Assembly: GCA_021292165.1 (NCBI GenBank)
Contig: CM037876.1
Location: 42,084,575-42,148,574, forward strand
DNA length: 64,000 bases
Reading direction: 5' to 3'
From: Shinisaurus crocodilurus
Taxonomy: Eukaryota; Chordata; Lepidosauria; Squamata; Shinisauridae
Below the pieces are notes generated by a model. It saw nothing but the letters and a program-made list of their open reading frames with translations, had not been told where the DNA came from and ran no database searches. Position 1 is the first letter of the stretch. Every line of letters starts with the position of its first letter. This document shows, piece by piece, positions 10,937 to 22,110 of this stretch. A program made the translations under genes and the position numbers.

Positions 10937-11052
10937 CTGGGTTCAGACAGCACAATAACCCACATTTCAAGAATAATACACAGTTCAATGACAGCCCATA
11001 CTTAACCCTTGAGTGTGGGTTATCATGTTGTCTGAACCCAGTCTGAACCCAG
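10937..11052. mobile_element. Second palindromic MITE of the same family
   Basis: CTGGGTTCAGACAGCACAAT at left mirrors ATCATGTTGTCTGAACCCAG at right (ending 11041). The last 11 bases of the terminus are repeated once more (to 11052), perhaps slippage. The 10828-10936 spacer contains AAGCCATGGCTTGTT palindromes and may be part of a composite element. Confidence 0.7.
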
Positions 11053-11099
11053 TCACTGAGTTCAGAGTTTGAAGAAAGGCACATGATCAAAATCACAAA

Positions 11100-12780
11100 T
11101 GGTGTGATGACCCTCTAAAATTTTCATATAAGATCTCCCTGCATCAGTGTTCAGCATGGTGGAAAGGCTAGGTTGGATCCGAATATCCCCTATGTTTAGA
11201 CAGGTGGACCCAGATGCATTCCTGATTACTTTGGGGGAGCTTCCTGTTGCCATGACTGGGGCTTCTAGCAAAGCCTTGGTTAACCTCTTGAATGAGGAAA
11301 TGGCCTGGGCAGTAGACACAATTGCTCTTAAACAACACCTCTGTCTTGTAAGAGCCTGGGAGAAATAGACTTCCTGGTTTTCTAGAAAGCTGGGGGCAAT
11401 GAGCAGGAATGATAGCTAAAGTGATGGAGGAAAACTAATGGCCAGTCTGTTCAAACACAGGCTAGAGCCCATTTTAGGACCTACTCTGTCTGTGGTGGTA
11501 ATGGTAGCAAAGAAATCTTACATGTCGAACACCCTTGAGTCTGTGCACTGCTGGCTAGCTACTTAGTACTGACGGACCTGTAACATCTTGGCCCTTGAGG
11601 AGGTGGCAATGAGCCCTTGGTGGCCCCCTGCAACCAATTCGCAAGACAATTTGTAGATAAAGTTGCTTGCGTCTATTCTAACTTGGACTCCACTTTGATT
11701 GCAGAGTCCATGGGTGTGCCTGTGGCTTCTCTCTCTGTATTGTTGCTATGGATACTTTTAAGCTTGTCAGCCAAAGGCTATAGACAGGATCACTGGATTA
11801 ATCTTTGCCCATCCCAGCTGATTAATGCAATCGGGATGGATGGATGGGTCAGTGGAGGAGATTAGAAATGCTCCCTTGAAAGTGAAGATGATACCAACAG
11901 TTTTAAAGGAAGGTGTGGTGAGAACGCTCTTGAAGAAGCCCTCCCTCACATTCTACCATCTTGGAAAAGTACTGTGTCTAACATACCATTACTGGGCAAA
12001 GTGGCTGAGCATGTGATGGCACTCAGCTTCAGGTATTTCTGAATGGTAGTGATAAGATTGATCCTTATTAATCTGGCTTCCAACCTAGCTTTAGTACTGA
12101 GATGGCCTTGATCACCCTGGTGGACAATTTATACTGGGAATGTGTCTCAGTGCTTTTCTACATGAGGCTGTTAATCCGCTGTTAATCTGCTATATCTACT
12201 TTCAGTTTTGTGGCAGAATTGAGATTCAAGCACTACATGAGGAATGTTTCCTTTCCTGCTTTCCCACTACATAGCCTCTAGGTGGCACTGTGATATCGCA
12301 GAATAGTGCAACTACACAAGAAGAAATTGCAGTTACTTTCACTTTCACAATTAAATTTTCCCTGCTCTAAAAAAAACAAAAAACAAAAACTCGCCAGAAC
12401 TGCTGGTTACACACGGAAATTAAACTGGAGGGTCACAATGTCATCTAAAGAACCTGTAAACAACCATGAGTAGGGAATGATGAGTGCACGGTAAATGCCT
12501 TGTGTAGAAAAGCCCTCTGTTGGTCACCAAAAAAAGTGCTGGGCTGTACAAAACAGTCCCATAGCTATGGGTTTATGGAATCCGACAGGGTTCCATCTTG
12601 TGCCCCAGGCTGTTTTAACATCTACATGATACTGTTGGGCAAGTTGGTCTAGAGATTTGTAGTACAGTATCATCAGTATGCTGATGACATCCAACTCTAT
12701 GCCTCCTTTCCATCAAACTCCAGGGAGGTGTCTGAAGTCAATGGTGGACTGGATGTGGTCTGAGACATAATCCAGACCAA
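11100..12780 (+). mobile_element. Decayed L2/CR1-group LINE reverse transcriptase
   Basis: Frame-broken fragments in the correct order: LKEGVVRTLLKKPSL (about 11905), a block matching NIPLLGKVAEHV (about 11980), GIRQGSILCPRLFNIY (about 12575-12620), then HQYADDIQLYA (about 12670-12705) holding the YADD catalytic motif. Stops and frameshifts lie between the blocks. The reverse transcriptase is split by the 368-bp element at 12149-12516. Role in life: target-primed reverse transcription; this copy is dead. Confidence 0.75.
12149..12516. mobile_element. Family M DNA element inside a LINE RT
   Basis: Left CAGTGCTTTTCTACATGAGG is mirrored by CCTTGTGTAGAAAAGCCCTC. Internal sequence parallels 9041-9386. 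LINE coding similarity resumes on both sides, so this inserted after the LINE. Confidence 0.75.
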
Positions 12781-12906
12781 ATACGGGGTTTTGTTCAGTA
12801 AGAAAACTGATTTTTCTATTTTAAAAAAATGACTAGAACTGCTATAGTTTCTCTGAGATACACACGAGAAAATAATCACAACATGTACTCTGAAAAATAC
12901 ATTATG

Positions 12907-13010
12907 TGCCCCCCCCCCCATTTTAATTGTTAATGTGCTTGGACCTTGTAGAATCCCCCCTCACCTCACAAAAATAAAAAATAAAATAAAAAATAAATGC
13001 CAACCCAGTA
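12907..13010. repeat. C-run and A-rich low-complexity tract
   Basis: A ten-C run near 12911 followed by AAAATAAAAAATAAAATAAA-type sequence, resembling a retroelement tail; no body assigned. Confidence 0.6.
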
Positions 13011-13092
13011 CAACAGATTTTATTTATGGTGAAATAAAGTCAACATAATTTGGTGTCTGACTGTTTCCCTCAGGATCATTCAGCCTCACTAA

Positions 13093-13225
13093 GGGTGCAA
13101 TCGTATACATGTTTAGACTGAAAAATGTCCACCGACTCCCAGCGTTCTCCAGTAAGCATGGCTGGCTGGGGGATGCTGGGAGTTGTAGGATTTTTTTCTA
13201 TCTAAACATGCATACGATTGCGCTC
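13093..13225. mobile_element. Harbinger-like MITE with TAA duplication
   Basis: Left GGGTGCAATCGTATACATG mirrors right CATGCATACGATTGCGCTC; the interior is palindromic around CCAGTAAGCATGGCTGG. TAA flanks both sides (13090-13092 and 13226-13228). The 3-bp TWA duplication places it with PIF/Harbinger. Confidence 0.82.
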
Positions 13226-13329
13226 TAAGAGACCAAGACTTCATTGAAAATCATAAGAATCTGCCCCCAAGGAAGCAATGTGAAATCATGTATCATTATT
13301 ATAACCTGAATATACGCTAAAGTATGGTT

Positions 13330-13330
<1 letters not shown>

Positions 13331-13366
<36 letters not shown>
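13331..13366. repeat. (TG)n microsatellite
   Basis: About 17 TG dinucleotides with one GAG interruption at the start. Confidence 0.95.
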
Positions 13367-13368
<2 letters not shown>

Positions 13369-14262
13369 AAGGAGTAATGGCTGGGAAATGGTTGCTGTCT
13401 GATCATTCCTTTTAAAAGCCGTCAACGAGGTAGGATTATTACAATTCTTAGCTTTAGTCACTGATCTGAGCAGGGGGAATGTATGTACAGTATATTGAAC
13501 CTGTGCCATGAGAAACTTCTCATGCATTTTCCTCTCCTATTTCGGCTTATCATCCAGACGATTTTGGGCACAATCCACCTGGAAGCTCTCCCACACACTG
13601 GAATTAATAGGAAGCATGCAAGAGAAACATTTGGACATCACCTTTCCGTTTCAACAGGGCTTGCAAAGGAAAAGACTTGGGCCCATGGTTTGCGCCTGCT
13701 ATTGATTTATCTGTAGCTGGGTGGGATTCTGTGTTTATGATAATAATCATCCCACTTGAATAGCTGCTAAGCTTAATAATTTGTGCACACACACAAAAAT
13801 GGGCACTTTGCTCTCTTTCTTTAACTGTTTGAGATTAGAGGGACGACAGGCCCTAATGTTGGGAGTATAGCTGCCAACATCACAGGAATAGTCATCTGGA
13901 AAGAAATATAGTATACTGAAAAAGATTACTTTAAACAAAGAGCTTGCAAAGCAAAATCAGAGAGAGATATGGGACATAATTGGGCATGCTTTTGCTATGC
14001 ATTCCAGTCTATCTCTGGTGTTTGTATATGGGGTTGTATTTTCAGAATCCATTTATCTGAGTGGAGGCCCTAGGTTCTTCTCTGATCTCTATTTTTTCAC
14101 TTCTTTGGGTTCACATTTATTTATTTTACTTTATATCCCGCCTTTCCGGCATTGGTGGTTACACACAAACAGTAAGAGCCAAACCACATAATGATGTGAT
14201 TAGCCCTTTCCCCCTTGTGCCTTTTTGCCAACCCAACTTGCTCTCCCAAAGTTGTTGTTAGC
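13367..14262. other. No gene or classified repeat seen
   Basis: Overlapping open frames of 60-77 codons on both strands without domains. Possibly unique sequence. A short ATTTATTTTACTTTATATCCCGCC-like segment near 14120-14150 resembles the reverse complement of a SINE A tail. Confidence 0.4.
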
Positions 14263-14289
14263 CCGCTGGGGGGGGGGGGGGATAATGGC

Positions 14290-14511
14290 ATGAGTGTGGC
14301 ACAGTGGTTAGAGTGCTGGACTGGGACTTGGCTTCTAATCCCCAATTGGCATGAAGCTCACTGGGTGACTTTGGGCCAGTCACTGCCTCTCAACCTAACC
14401 TACCTTGCAGGGTTGTTGTGAGGATAAAGTGGAGAGGAGGAGGATTATGTAAGCTGCCTTGGGTTCCTTGCAGGCAAAAAGGCAGGATATAAATATAATA
14501 AATAGATAAAT
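14290..14511 (+). mobile_element. tRNA-derived SINE (family A)
   Basis: Head GTGTGGCACAGTGGTTAGAG, body GACTTTGGGCCAGTCACTG and CTACCTTGCAGGGTTGTTG, tail GATATAAATATAATAAATAG. The B-box region is decayed (GGCTTCTAATCCCC). It is preceded by a G-run at 14268-14281. Confidence 0.88.
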
Positions 14512-15234
14512 ACCATTACTGGTATTTCCCACACACACACATAGTGAAGCTAATAGGAACTTGTGTGTGTGTTGGGCGGGGACATTTAAACCAGGAAAAT
14601 GCAATCAGCTCTCTGAACATTTTTTTTTTTTTTTTTGTTAAACTTTAAAGCATCCATGAAGGGCTCTGCTATTGACTGGAACAGCAGCATTGGGGAGGGG
14701 GTGTTAAGCACTTCTGCTGGGACATTTTCCTGATCTATACCCCTCCTCCTCTGGAGCTGCCCTGGAGGCTGACACTGACAGCAACTGGTATGGGAAATAA
14801 GCACGTCATCCATCCTTCCTATGTCCGTTGCATACGTCGCGCACACTGGAGTGGTGTGGGAAGCAGCACATGGAAACATCAGCACCACCTCCACTACAGT
14901 AGCATAAGAACAGCGGCCAAAAGGCTAGTTCATTTCTGGCATGTTCCCAAAACAGCATCAATCGATTCTTTGTGGTTTGTTTGAAATGTTTGGATGTGTT
15001 TTGGTCAGTGTCAAATTGCTCTCTGATGCTTCCTGTCCTTGTGTGATGATTCCAGTGCCTGCTCAGTGCTCGCTAGTTTTCTAAATGGAACAGAAATTTG
15101 TTAGGATTACAGCCTTTTTCAGGCATAATGAATATGCATGGTGTGTGTGTGTGTGTGTGTGAGGGGCAGACATCTTGGCAGCAGGTTATAGCTCCTGATC
15201 TATGCATGTTGGTAGAACATATGAAGAGCTCCCC
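14512..15234. other. No gene; simple repeats only
   Basis: Contains a poly-T tract (14620-14637) and a (TG)n tract (15140-15161). A 102-codon minus-strand frame (14586-14894) has no recognisable domain. Confidence 0.4.
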
Positions 15235-15239
15235 TGTGC

Positions 15240-15306
15240 ATAGCTGGCTGGGACATTCCAGAAGTTGTAGTCCAGCACCTCTTGAGGGCACCAGGTTGGG
15301 AGAGAC
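15240..15306. mobile_element. Half copy of a palindromic hAT MITE
   Basis: ATAGCTGGCTGGGACATTCC, GAAGTTGTAGTCCAGCACC and GGGCACCAGGTTGGGAGA match the right half of the palindromic hAT family. It abuts the complete copy that starts at 15316. Confidence 0.6.
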
Positions 15307-15315
15307 GATCTAAGG

Positions 15316-15455
15316 CAGTGTTCTGTTCTCCAACCTTGGGTCCCCAGATGTTTTTGGCCTACAACTCCCAGCATGCCCCAGCCAGCATAGCTGGCTGGGG
15401 CGTGCTGGGAGTTATAGGCCAAAAACATCTGGGGACCCAAGGTTGGAGAACACTG
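15316..15455. mobile_element. hAT MITE with perfect 8-bp duplication
   Basis: CAGTGTTCTGTTCTCCAACC at left mirrors GGTTGGAGAACACTG at right. The long palindrome is centred on CCAGCCAGCATAGCTGGCTGG. It is flanked by ATCTAAGG at 15308-15315 and 15456-15463. Non-coding hAT element. Confidence 0.92.
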
Positions 15456-15663
15456 ATCTAAGGAATGCATGCAGATTGTGGGGCAAAAAGCCTGCTACCC
15501 ACACTGTGTGTCTTGATGCTCCCCAAACTGAACACCCGAGAAGGACTTATAGACAGATCATAAGAGCTGCTTTCCAAGTGACTTGTTTAAAAACACATCC
15601 CCTCCACCACACCACATTAGATTGCTGCTTTTCATGTTAGTGAAAGATAGTTTTTAAAGACAT

Positions 15664-15983
15664 GGCTACAATTTGGTGAAATTATGCCTGATGAGCCTGG
15701 AATTCCCTTCCTAGCAAGGCCAGTCGAGCTTCCTCTCTGTCTCTGATGGTCTTCCACCGGCAGATAAAGACCTTCTTGTTTAGATAGACCTTTGGCCTGT
15801 TTAGTTGATTACTTTTTCCTGCAGCTGGTTGGTGGTTTTAATTTAGTTGGCTGCTGTTTTTTATATGTTGTGGTTCATTCATTTTATTCTATTGTAATTT
15901 GATTATATTATAATGTCATTATTGTTAGCGGACCTTGGTGCTTAGTCCAGAGAGGCATGGCAGAAGTTTAAATAATAAATGAA
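15664..15983 (+). mobile_element. L2/CR1-group LINE 3' end
   Basis: The plus strand encodes remnants of WNSLPS...LSLMVFHRQIKTFLFR, the terminal block of an L2/CR1-group ORF2 product, then TTGGCCTGTTTAGTTG and a T-rich 3' UTR ending in AATAATAAATGAATAA. 5'-truncated. Confidence 0.72.
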
Positions 15984-15986
15984 TAA

Positions 15987-16076
15987 GGCTACAGTCCTAT
16001 ACATACTTACCAGGAAGTAAGCACCATTGAAGTCAATGGGGCTTTTTTCTGAGTAGACATGTATAGGCTTGCACTG
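15987..16076. mobile_element. Harbinger-like MITE with TAA duplication
   Basis: GGCTACAGTCCTATACATAC mirrors ACATGTATAGGCTTGCACTG; the core is CACCATTGAAGTCAATGG. TAA flanks both sides (15984-15986 and 16077-16079). It sits exactly at the tail of the preceding LINE. Confidence 0.78.
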
Positions 16077-16079
16077 TAA

Positions 16080-16678
16080 ATGGCAAGGTGATGTCAGATG
16101 CAAATTTTACCAACAGGGCATGGCATGAAACTGTAGCTGCTGATGTGTGGGTAGGGAATTTAAAAAAAAATAAAAATTGTTGGAGGTTTGGAGATTTTGA
16201 ATGCATTCCCAGTTATACTTCTGAACATTTCCGTTCTTCAAATCACTTCCCATTCTTAGCATGAAAATGAGGAACAAAGGTATGATGCCGCTCTATGATG
16301 AATATGCGCTAACAAGCTGTGCTATGCAGTGTGAGACTATTAAGATGCCAGAGAATCTTCACATAATAAATCACACAGTTTTTAGCGCGGCTGGCAACGC
16401 TCCCAAGTCTGCAGGTGTTCAGTGTGTCACTCTGAGTAGCAGCCCCCCTCTATGGTGCTCTTCCTCCAAACCTCTATATCTGCATGCGTAATCTCACCTG
16501 TTCTGAGGAATGAGCCAAAAAACAACAATCCCTAACCTATGTCAGAGGATGGTTATGTAGGAATCCATCTAACTGGTGGCCAATTCAAAAGAAATGAAAA
16601 AGCACCACTGGAAAGTGATGAGGATAATCCCCATGTGGTGACTTTTCCCAGGCATAAATACACATACACACACACACA
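16080..16678. other. No gene or classified repeat seen
   Basis: No domain in the 76-codon frame at 16261-16491. A (CA)n run lies at 16668-16682. Confidence 0.4.
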
Positions 16679-16682
16679 CACA

Positions 16683-17480
16683 GTTATTTATTTAAAAGAT
16701 TTATAGGCCACATTTTAGGGCAAACCCTCCAAAGATGGCATAGAGAATTAAAACCACAAACCACAATAAAACAATAATAAGAATAAAATATCAGAATGTA
16801 GCCATTAAAACCAGCTAGCCCCATCTATACAGCAGCACCCAATACACTAGCTCAGATACAGGCCAAAGTGAAAAGGTACGGTAAGTCTTTAGGGCCCACT
16901 TAAGGTGCAATCCTATGCAAGTTTAGACAGAAAAAAAGGCCTAACTCCCAGCATGCTCCATTACATAGCTGTAATGATGGGGCCTGGTGGATGTCAATTG
17001 GAACATGGTTCCACAAGCAGGGGGGCACCTCCAAGAAGATCCTACCCCTCATTCTCTCCAGCTCTTACAGGCAGGCACACAAGCAGGTTTGTGCAGGCAG
17101 GTTTGTATGGGTGAAGGCCAGACCTTCAGGTAACCTGGACCCAAACTATTTAGGGCTTTAAAGGCCAATACCAGCACTTTAAATTGGGCCTGGAAATGCA
17201 CTGGCAACCAGTGCTGCTGGTATAAAATAGGATTCAGCAGTATTTGACCAGCTGCATTTTGTACCAGTTGAAGTTTCCAAACAGTCTTTAAAGGCTGCCC
17301 CATGTAGAGTGCATTACAGTAATCCAGCCTCGATGTCACTAGAGTGTGGATAACCGAAGCAAGGTCCATCTTCTGCAGATAGGGTTGCAGTTGGCATACC
17401 AGCCTAAGCTGGCTGAGTGCACCCCCCCAGCCAATCCCCCAGCTGGCATGCCAGCCTAAGCTGGCTGAATGCACCCCCAA
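16683..17480 (-). mobile_element. L2/CR1-group LINE 3' part
   Basis: Read on the minus strand from 17480: SRLDYCNALYMGQPLKTVWK, LQLVQNAAG, QQHWLPVHFQAQFKVLVLAF and LGPGYLKV, the conserved region after the reverse-transcriptase core. The 3' UTR continues to an AATAAATAA tail at 16683. A half Harbinger-like MITE interrupts it at about 16908-16970. The minus-strand frame at 17049-17480 is open for 143 codons, so this copy is less decayed than most here. Confidence 0.82.
16908..16970. mobile_element. Half Harbinger-like MITE inside a LINE
   Basis: AAGGTGCAATCCTATGCAAG, then TTTAGACAGAAAAAAAGGCC and CTAACTCCCAGCATGCTCC, the left half of the GGGTGCAATCC family. The right half is missing. Confidence 0.6.
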
Positions 17481-17627
17481 ACGCCACTTGAGTTTCTCCA
17501 GTTAGCACCACATTCAGGAGAACTCCCAAAATGCATACGTAGTCCTTCATACTTGGTCACATATTCAGTATTTCAGTGTTTCCAAGACAGCAGAGTGAGT
17601 CCAGCCCTTGGAAAACAGCCCTTGTGT

Positions 17628-17691
17628 TGGCTGGGGCATGCTGGGAGTTGTAGGCCAAAAACATATGGGGACCCAAGGTTGGAGAACACTG
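17628..17691. mobile_element. Half hAT MITE (CAGTGTTCTCC family)
   Basis: GTTGGCTGGGGCATGCTGGG through CAAGGTTGGAGAACACTG equals the right half of 15316-15455. The left half is absent. Confidence 0.8.
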
Positions 17692-18240
17692 CCTTAGGGC
17701 ATTATGGTGTGCTTGTTAAAACCAATTGTACAGTTCCTGTTGGTTGTTATTTTTTTTTTAAAGAACTACACTGAGGAAGAATTGGGTTGCAGAACACAGG
17801 CTTTGGCCCTGTGTCTTTTATGGCTGTTTGTTATTTCCATTCATTATACTGAAAGCAACTATCTTGAGAGAAATCTGCTAACTCCTAACAGCGAATAACT
17901 TGAACTTTTCTCTTGGACAGCTTCCATGCTAAAATATGCCTGCTTTGAGTCCTATAAAACACTAGGATTTCTGCCTTGAATCACAGTGGCTTAAAACAGT
18001 TATTCAGGGTATTGTCTTTTAAATGCAGAAGTCTGAATTTATGAGCTGCTATTTTTGAATTTATACCTTTTCAGCTGGACAACAGAAGGAAGCCTCAACT
18101 GCTTACAAGTTTTGTAATGGCATGCTTTTAAAAAGAAAAATGAAAAATCAGTTTGGGCTCAGACCACAGTGCTTATTCTTATAACTTGCATTTATATCTG
18201 GCTTCCCTCTTCCAGAATATTCCATGTTAAAGCATGTCCT
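17692..18240. other. No gene or classified repeat seen
   Basis: AT-rich; overlapping 64-101-codon frames carry no domain. Confidence 0.4.
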
Positions 18241-18370
18241 GGCACAATCCATCCAAAGTCAAGCATTTCTAAATCTCACTGAGTTCAATAGAAAAATTAA
18301 GCACATTCTTAAATCTGCCCATTTGAAGTCAATGGGGCTTAAAAGTGCTGAACTTTGGATGGATCATGCC
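18241..18370. mobile_element. Palindromic MITE, GGCACAATCCATCC type
   Basis: GGCACAATCCATCCAAAGTC mirrors GAACTTTGGATGGATCATGCC. An internal CTGAGTTCAATAG / TGAAGTCAATGG pair resembles the Harbinger-like cores. No duplication recognised. Confidence 0.6.
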
Positions 18371-18489
18371 ACTGGGTTTGCATTCGTTGGATTGTTCTGA
18401 GTAAACTGAGTTTCTCTAGGGGTGTGTGACTGTCATTTAGTTGCCATGATTATTAATCATTGCTATAATGCTGTATCTCTTTTAACCTC

Positions 18490-18825
18490 ACAATATTCAT
18501 TCATTCATTATATTTTAAATCTGCCAAAAAACAGATGCTCTCTGTGGGCAGATCACAAGAACTGAAAGAATAAAATACAAAATAAAACCATACAATAAAC
18601 AGCACAGGAACAAATATAAAATATATAAAGACAGCCATAAAATCTAAAAAACTAAACTCTAAAACACCTGGGAGAAAGGAAAGGTCTTCACCTGGCCCTG
18701 AAAAGATAACAATGTAGGCACCAGATGAGCCTCCTTGGGGAAGATATTCCATAAACAGAGCACTGCAAACCTTCTCTCTCGTAGCCACCCGCCTAATCTC
18801 CTTTGGTGAGGACTCTGCATTGAGT
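18490..18825 (-). mobile_element. L2/CR1-group LINE 3' end
   Basis: On the minus strand, VCSALFMEYLPQGGSS and DLSFLPGVLEFSFLDFMAVF match the terminal ORF block and early 3' UTR found again at 27225-27745. The tail reaches the ATTCATTCATT run near 18490. 5'-truncated, stops present. Confidence 0.68.
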
Positions 18826-19782
18826 CTGAAAAGTAAACCTTATTTATGAGCAGCTGTGATCTGATTGCCATTTCTTCCTGCCTCAATCCCACTCTCGCTC
18901 AGAGGAAGACTCAGAGAAGGAGGCATTATCCAGTGAGCCATCATCCACTATTCCAGGCCCTTCCAAGCCAGAGGACATGGCTTTACCAAACTCCTTATAC
19001 CTGGAGGCCCCTTCCCCTGATGCATTAGGAGTCAGTGACTACAGAATCATGCAATGGCCATTTTAGGAACACAGACAGCTCCTCAGAGGGGGCGGGGTTA
19101 ACAGCAGGTCCAGACCAGCCATCCTTCATAAGTCCTCAGCATGTTGCTGAGACAACAGCTCTCCTTGGGTGAGTTTAGCCAGCGCCTGCTACATCCTTTG
19201 TTCAAGGGCCTGGTCTGTTTTGATACAATATAGCCTGATGTAATTCTGCTCTATTGGATATGACCCTACCCTTCCAGTAATCAGCTTCACCTGGCAGTCT
19301 TGAGCCAAGCTAGTACAGGACACTAATTGTGTAGGTCTCATGATTGTGTGGAACCCCTAAACGTGAACAGTTGCTTGCATGTAGGATTTTTTATTTGCGA
19401 CCTCTATGCTCAATGTGCAAAGGTTGGGGAAAGAGCTAGCCCAGGGATGCAAAGTTAGGGGTGGAGCCAGCAGAGTGCCCTATGCATGAGTAATGCATGA
19501 ACAGGGCTTGTGTTAACATTCTATCTTAGTGAGCTCTTTGGACTGGTAGCCATGGCACTCCAGTAGTATGGGAACCACAGCAGTGCTGCTCACTCCCACC
19601 TAGTGGAATAATGTGAGAAACCTGGACCATGCTGGAAGAGCCAGTGATAAAGCTCCTTCCCATGCTAGCATCAACCTTCGGGAAACTGGGTTAACAGTGA
19701 CATGGGAAGAAGCCACAGTGTGCACTTCTCTCACATGGTCTCTTCCCACGGTGATATTATTGAGGCTCCCACATCACTAGAG
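18826..19782. other. No gene; unclassified
   Basis: The 18890-19030 stretch is Glu/Ser/Pro-codon rich (EEDSEKEALSS-like in one frame), which resembles degenerate retroelement or gag-like sequence but is not assignable. The rest shows nothing. Confidence 0.35.
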
Positions 19783-20028
19783 CAGTGGTTCTCAACCTTT
19801 TTTGCCCCATGCACCCCTTTCACCATATGTCAGAATGTCATTCCCCCCTTTCCAAGATTAATCTGTGCCATACAATAAGGTGTGATGTCCTGTAAATTAT
19901 GTACAATCTGTAGAATTGTAATTTGTAGAAAGATCAGTATTCCAACAGTTTGAGTCTGTGGTCCCAATTCCCCTGAAACCCTAAATTTTTTTCCCTGGGG
20001 GGAATTCCCCCCTGGTTGAGACCCCCTG
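19783..20028. mobile_element. hAT element with perfect 8-bp duplication
   Basis: CAGTGGTTCTCAACCTTTTT at left, GGTTGAGACCCCCTG at right; flanked by CACTAGAG at 19775-19782 and 20029-20036. About 246 bp, non-coding. A fragment of the same interior occurs at 21127-21238. Confidence 0.9.
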
Positions 20029-20036
20029 CACTAGAG

Positions 20037-21126
20037 TAATGTGAGCACCAGCCCTTAGTGAGTTTCAGCTTTCCTATCTTAAACAATATCAAGGGCTTAT
20101 CTAGTGAATGTCTAGTCAAGAAGAAAACCCTGCATATCTCACCCTTTGAGTCATGGGCAGTTGGACTGAATAGGGCTATGGAGCAAGGCAGATAAGGATT
20201 TAACAAGCTTTACTCACATGTCTCATTACTCTAGGAGATGCTAAGGCATGGCTCCTTCTCACATCAATAGAGTAGCATCAGAGGAAGCCCTGGACTGTGT
20301 GGTGCTTCCTTCCCAAACCAAACATTGTTACTTTGACACTGACATGGGAAGGAAGCATGCCATGGATTAATCCATGTGGTTCAGGGCACTGCTGCAGCTC
20401 GCTGCTCAGGTAACATCAGAATGTTCCAGTTGATAGTCAACAGTTGCAGCATGTAACTACCTGGAGTTCCAGTTGCAAACATGTATATGTTTGCAGCAGC
20501 ATATACTGAAGTAGTGGATTTGGCTCCAAAGACATTTCTAACTTCAAAGAATAAAGACATATATCTTATGTATTATGCACTCATCCATCCTTCAATCAGG
20601 TTTACCATTAAAAAAAAAGTTTGATAGTTTGGTAATTCCATGCGTGCATCCCACCCTCCCTCCTCTCTCTCTCTCACACACATGTGTTGCAGCAAGTAAC
20701 TCAAGTATGGTTTGTCTTGGTATTTCAGTGGAGTTGATAAGGTCCAAGTAAAACACAAGTCCAGTATATTCACAGGCTGGCAAGGCATAGTTGGTTTGAT
20801 GTTGTTGTGGCATTTACCAATGCGAGTCTCTTGTCCTATTTAGGAAATTATTATTTTGTTTTTCGTCCTTCATTTGGATGTGAATTCACAATGTAGCTAG
20901 GAACCATGGTGATTAAAAAAAATGGTAACAAGATTTATACGGTCTCAAAGATAACCTTGCTTGATTTGTCTAGGACCGAACTGTCTGACTTTTGGCAAGG
21001 ATGTTCTGGGTATCAAGAGCTTGCAAGGTTTGGCTGTACATTGCTGTTTCTTTCATATGAAATGTGCTGATGAAACGTTTTGAAAAGACAGTTTCACTTT
21101 CCTGCACAACACCATCATTCAAGACT
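20037..21126. other. No gene; unclassified
   Basis: A (TC)n tract lies at about 20663-20684. Overlapping minus-strand frames at 20573-20813 have no domain. Confidence 0.4.
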
Positions 21127-21238
21127 TAAGGGTGTGATGTCCTGTAGATTATGTACAATCTGTAGAATTGTAATTTGTAGAAAGATCAGTATTCCAACAG
21201 TTTGAGTCTATGGTCCCAATTCCCCCCCTGAAACCTTA
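21127..21238. mobile_element. Internal fragment of the 19783 hAT family
   Basis: GGTGTGATGTCCTGTAGATT through GAGTCTATGGTCCCAATTCC matches 19881-19975 nearly base for base. The terminal CAGTGG/CTG ends are missing. Confidence 0.8.
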
Positions 21239-21240
21239 AG

Positions 21241-21436
21241 GGAGCTTCCAGATGAAGCTTTTATTGTGCCATCACCCTGCCTCATTCACGGAAGTTTACT
21301 GGGGGGGCCTTCCATGTTTTCCCACCACTTCCTCCATCTTTTCTCTTATTTTTCTCCATCAAGGATAAAAAGGTGAAATCGCCGTACAGTGCTTTCTAAT
21401 TAGTAGCACTAGGAGCCCTCCACCTGGAAGCACGCT
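21241..21436. mobile_element. Non-autonomous element, GCTTCCAGA family
   Basis: GGGAGCTTCCAGATGAAGC mirrors CACCTGGAAGCACGC. It shares GCCTCATTCACGGAAGTTTA, TTTTCCCACCAC and a C/T-rich block with copies at 30325-30490 and 30635-30880. Non-coding; superfamily not established. Confidence 0.6.
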
Positions 21437-21737
21437 TAGCTGAGGGCCAAATTACATGTTACGCATCATACACATGTCACAGTCTCCTGACTTTTTTTTT
21501 TTCTGAATGAAAAGCACCTGTGAGAAGGTGAGAGTTTCAGAAGCAGCTGCTTAATTCTTCATTCTGCTTAATTTCGGCTCAAAATCCCTCCCCCCTAGCT
21601 GCTTTTCCACCTGTGAATGCCCAAATCTTTCTTTCCATAGTTGAACAAGCAGCGAACACCAGCACAATGCTCTGCTTTTGTTTTTTTTGAATAGGAAGTG
21701 CATCTGTTCCCCACCCCCGCACCACCACTCCACATGA

Positions 21738-21782
21738 TCATAGAACCCTAGAGTTGGAAGGGATCTTCGAGATCATCTAGTC
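21738..21782 (-). mobile_element. CR1-like 3' tail fragment
   Basis: On the minus strand: GATGATCTCGAAGATCCCTT, CCAACTCTAGGGTTCTATGA, matching the terminal region of CR1 LINEs. Only about 45 bp remains. Confidence 0.6.
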
Positions 21783-22110
21783 CAGGGATGTGGGGTCTAC
21801 TTTGGGCTTTTTTTTTTTACTAGAACCTTGAGAACCACCAAAGCAGAGTCTGGTGCTAAAGACATACACTTAGAATTAATTAATTCTGAGCCCAATAATT
21901 TGTTTGGATTACCAGAACTGAACAAAGCTCACAGTCCTTCCACAGAAAAATCCACTCCTGGTAAATTTCTTCATTTCAGTAGTATAATCTGGGGCAGGAG
22001 GGGAAAGTCATTTTGTTGCAGCTATTGTTAAACAACTGGGCATCAGAAATTCTTGCCGATCTACCACAAATCGCCCAGAGACCGACCAGTAGATATTCTG
22101 CCTACCCCAG
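21783..22110. mobile_element. hAT-like element, family W
   Basis: CAGGGATGTGGGGTCTAC at left and TCTGCCTACCCCAG at right. The interior (AGAACTGAACAAAGCTCACA, CAGTCCTTCCACA, GCTATTGTTAAACAACTGGG) is shared with 35020-35250 and 45921-46257. No coding capacity and no target duplication found at this copy. Confidence 0.65.
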
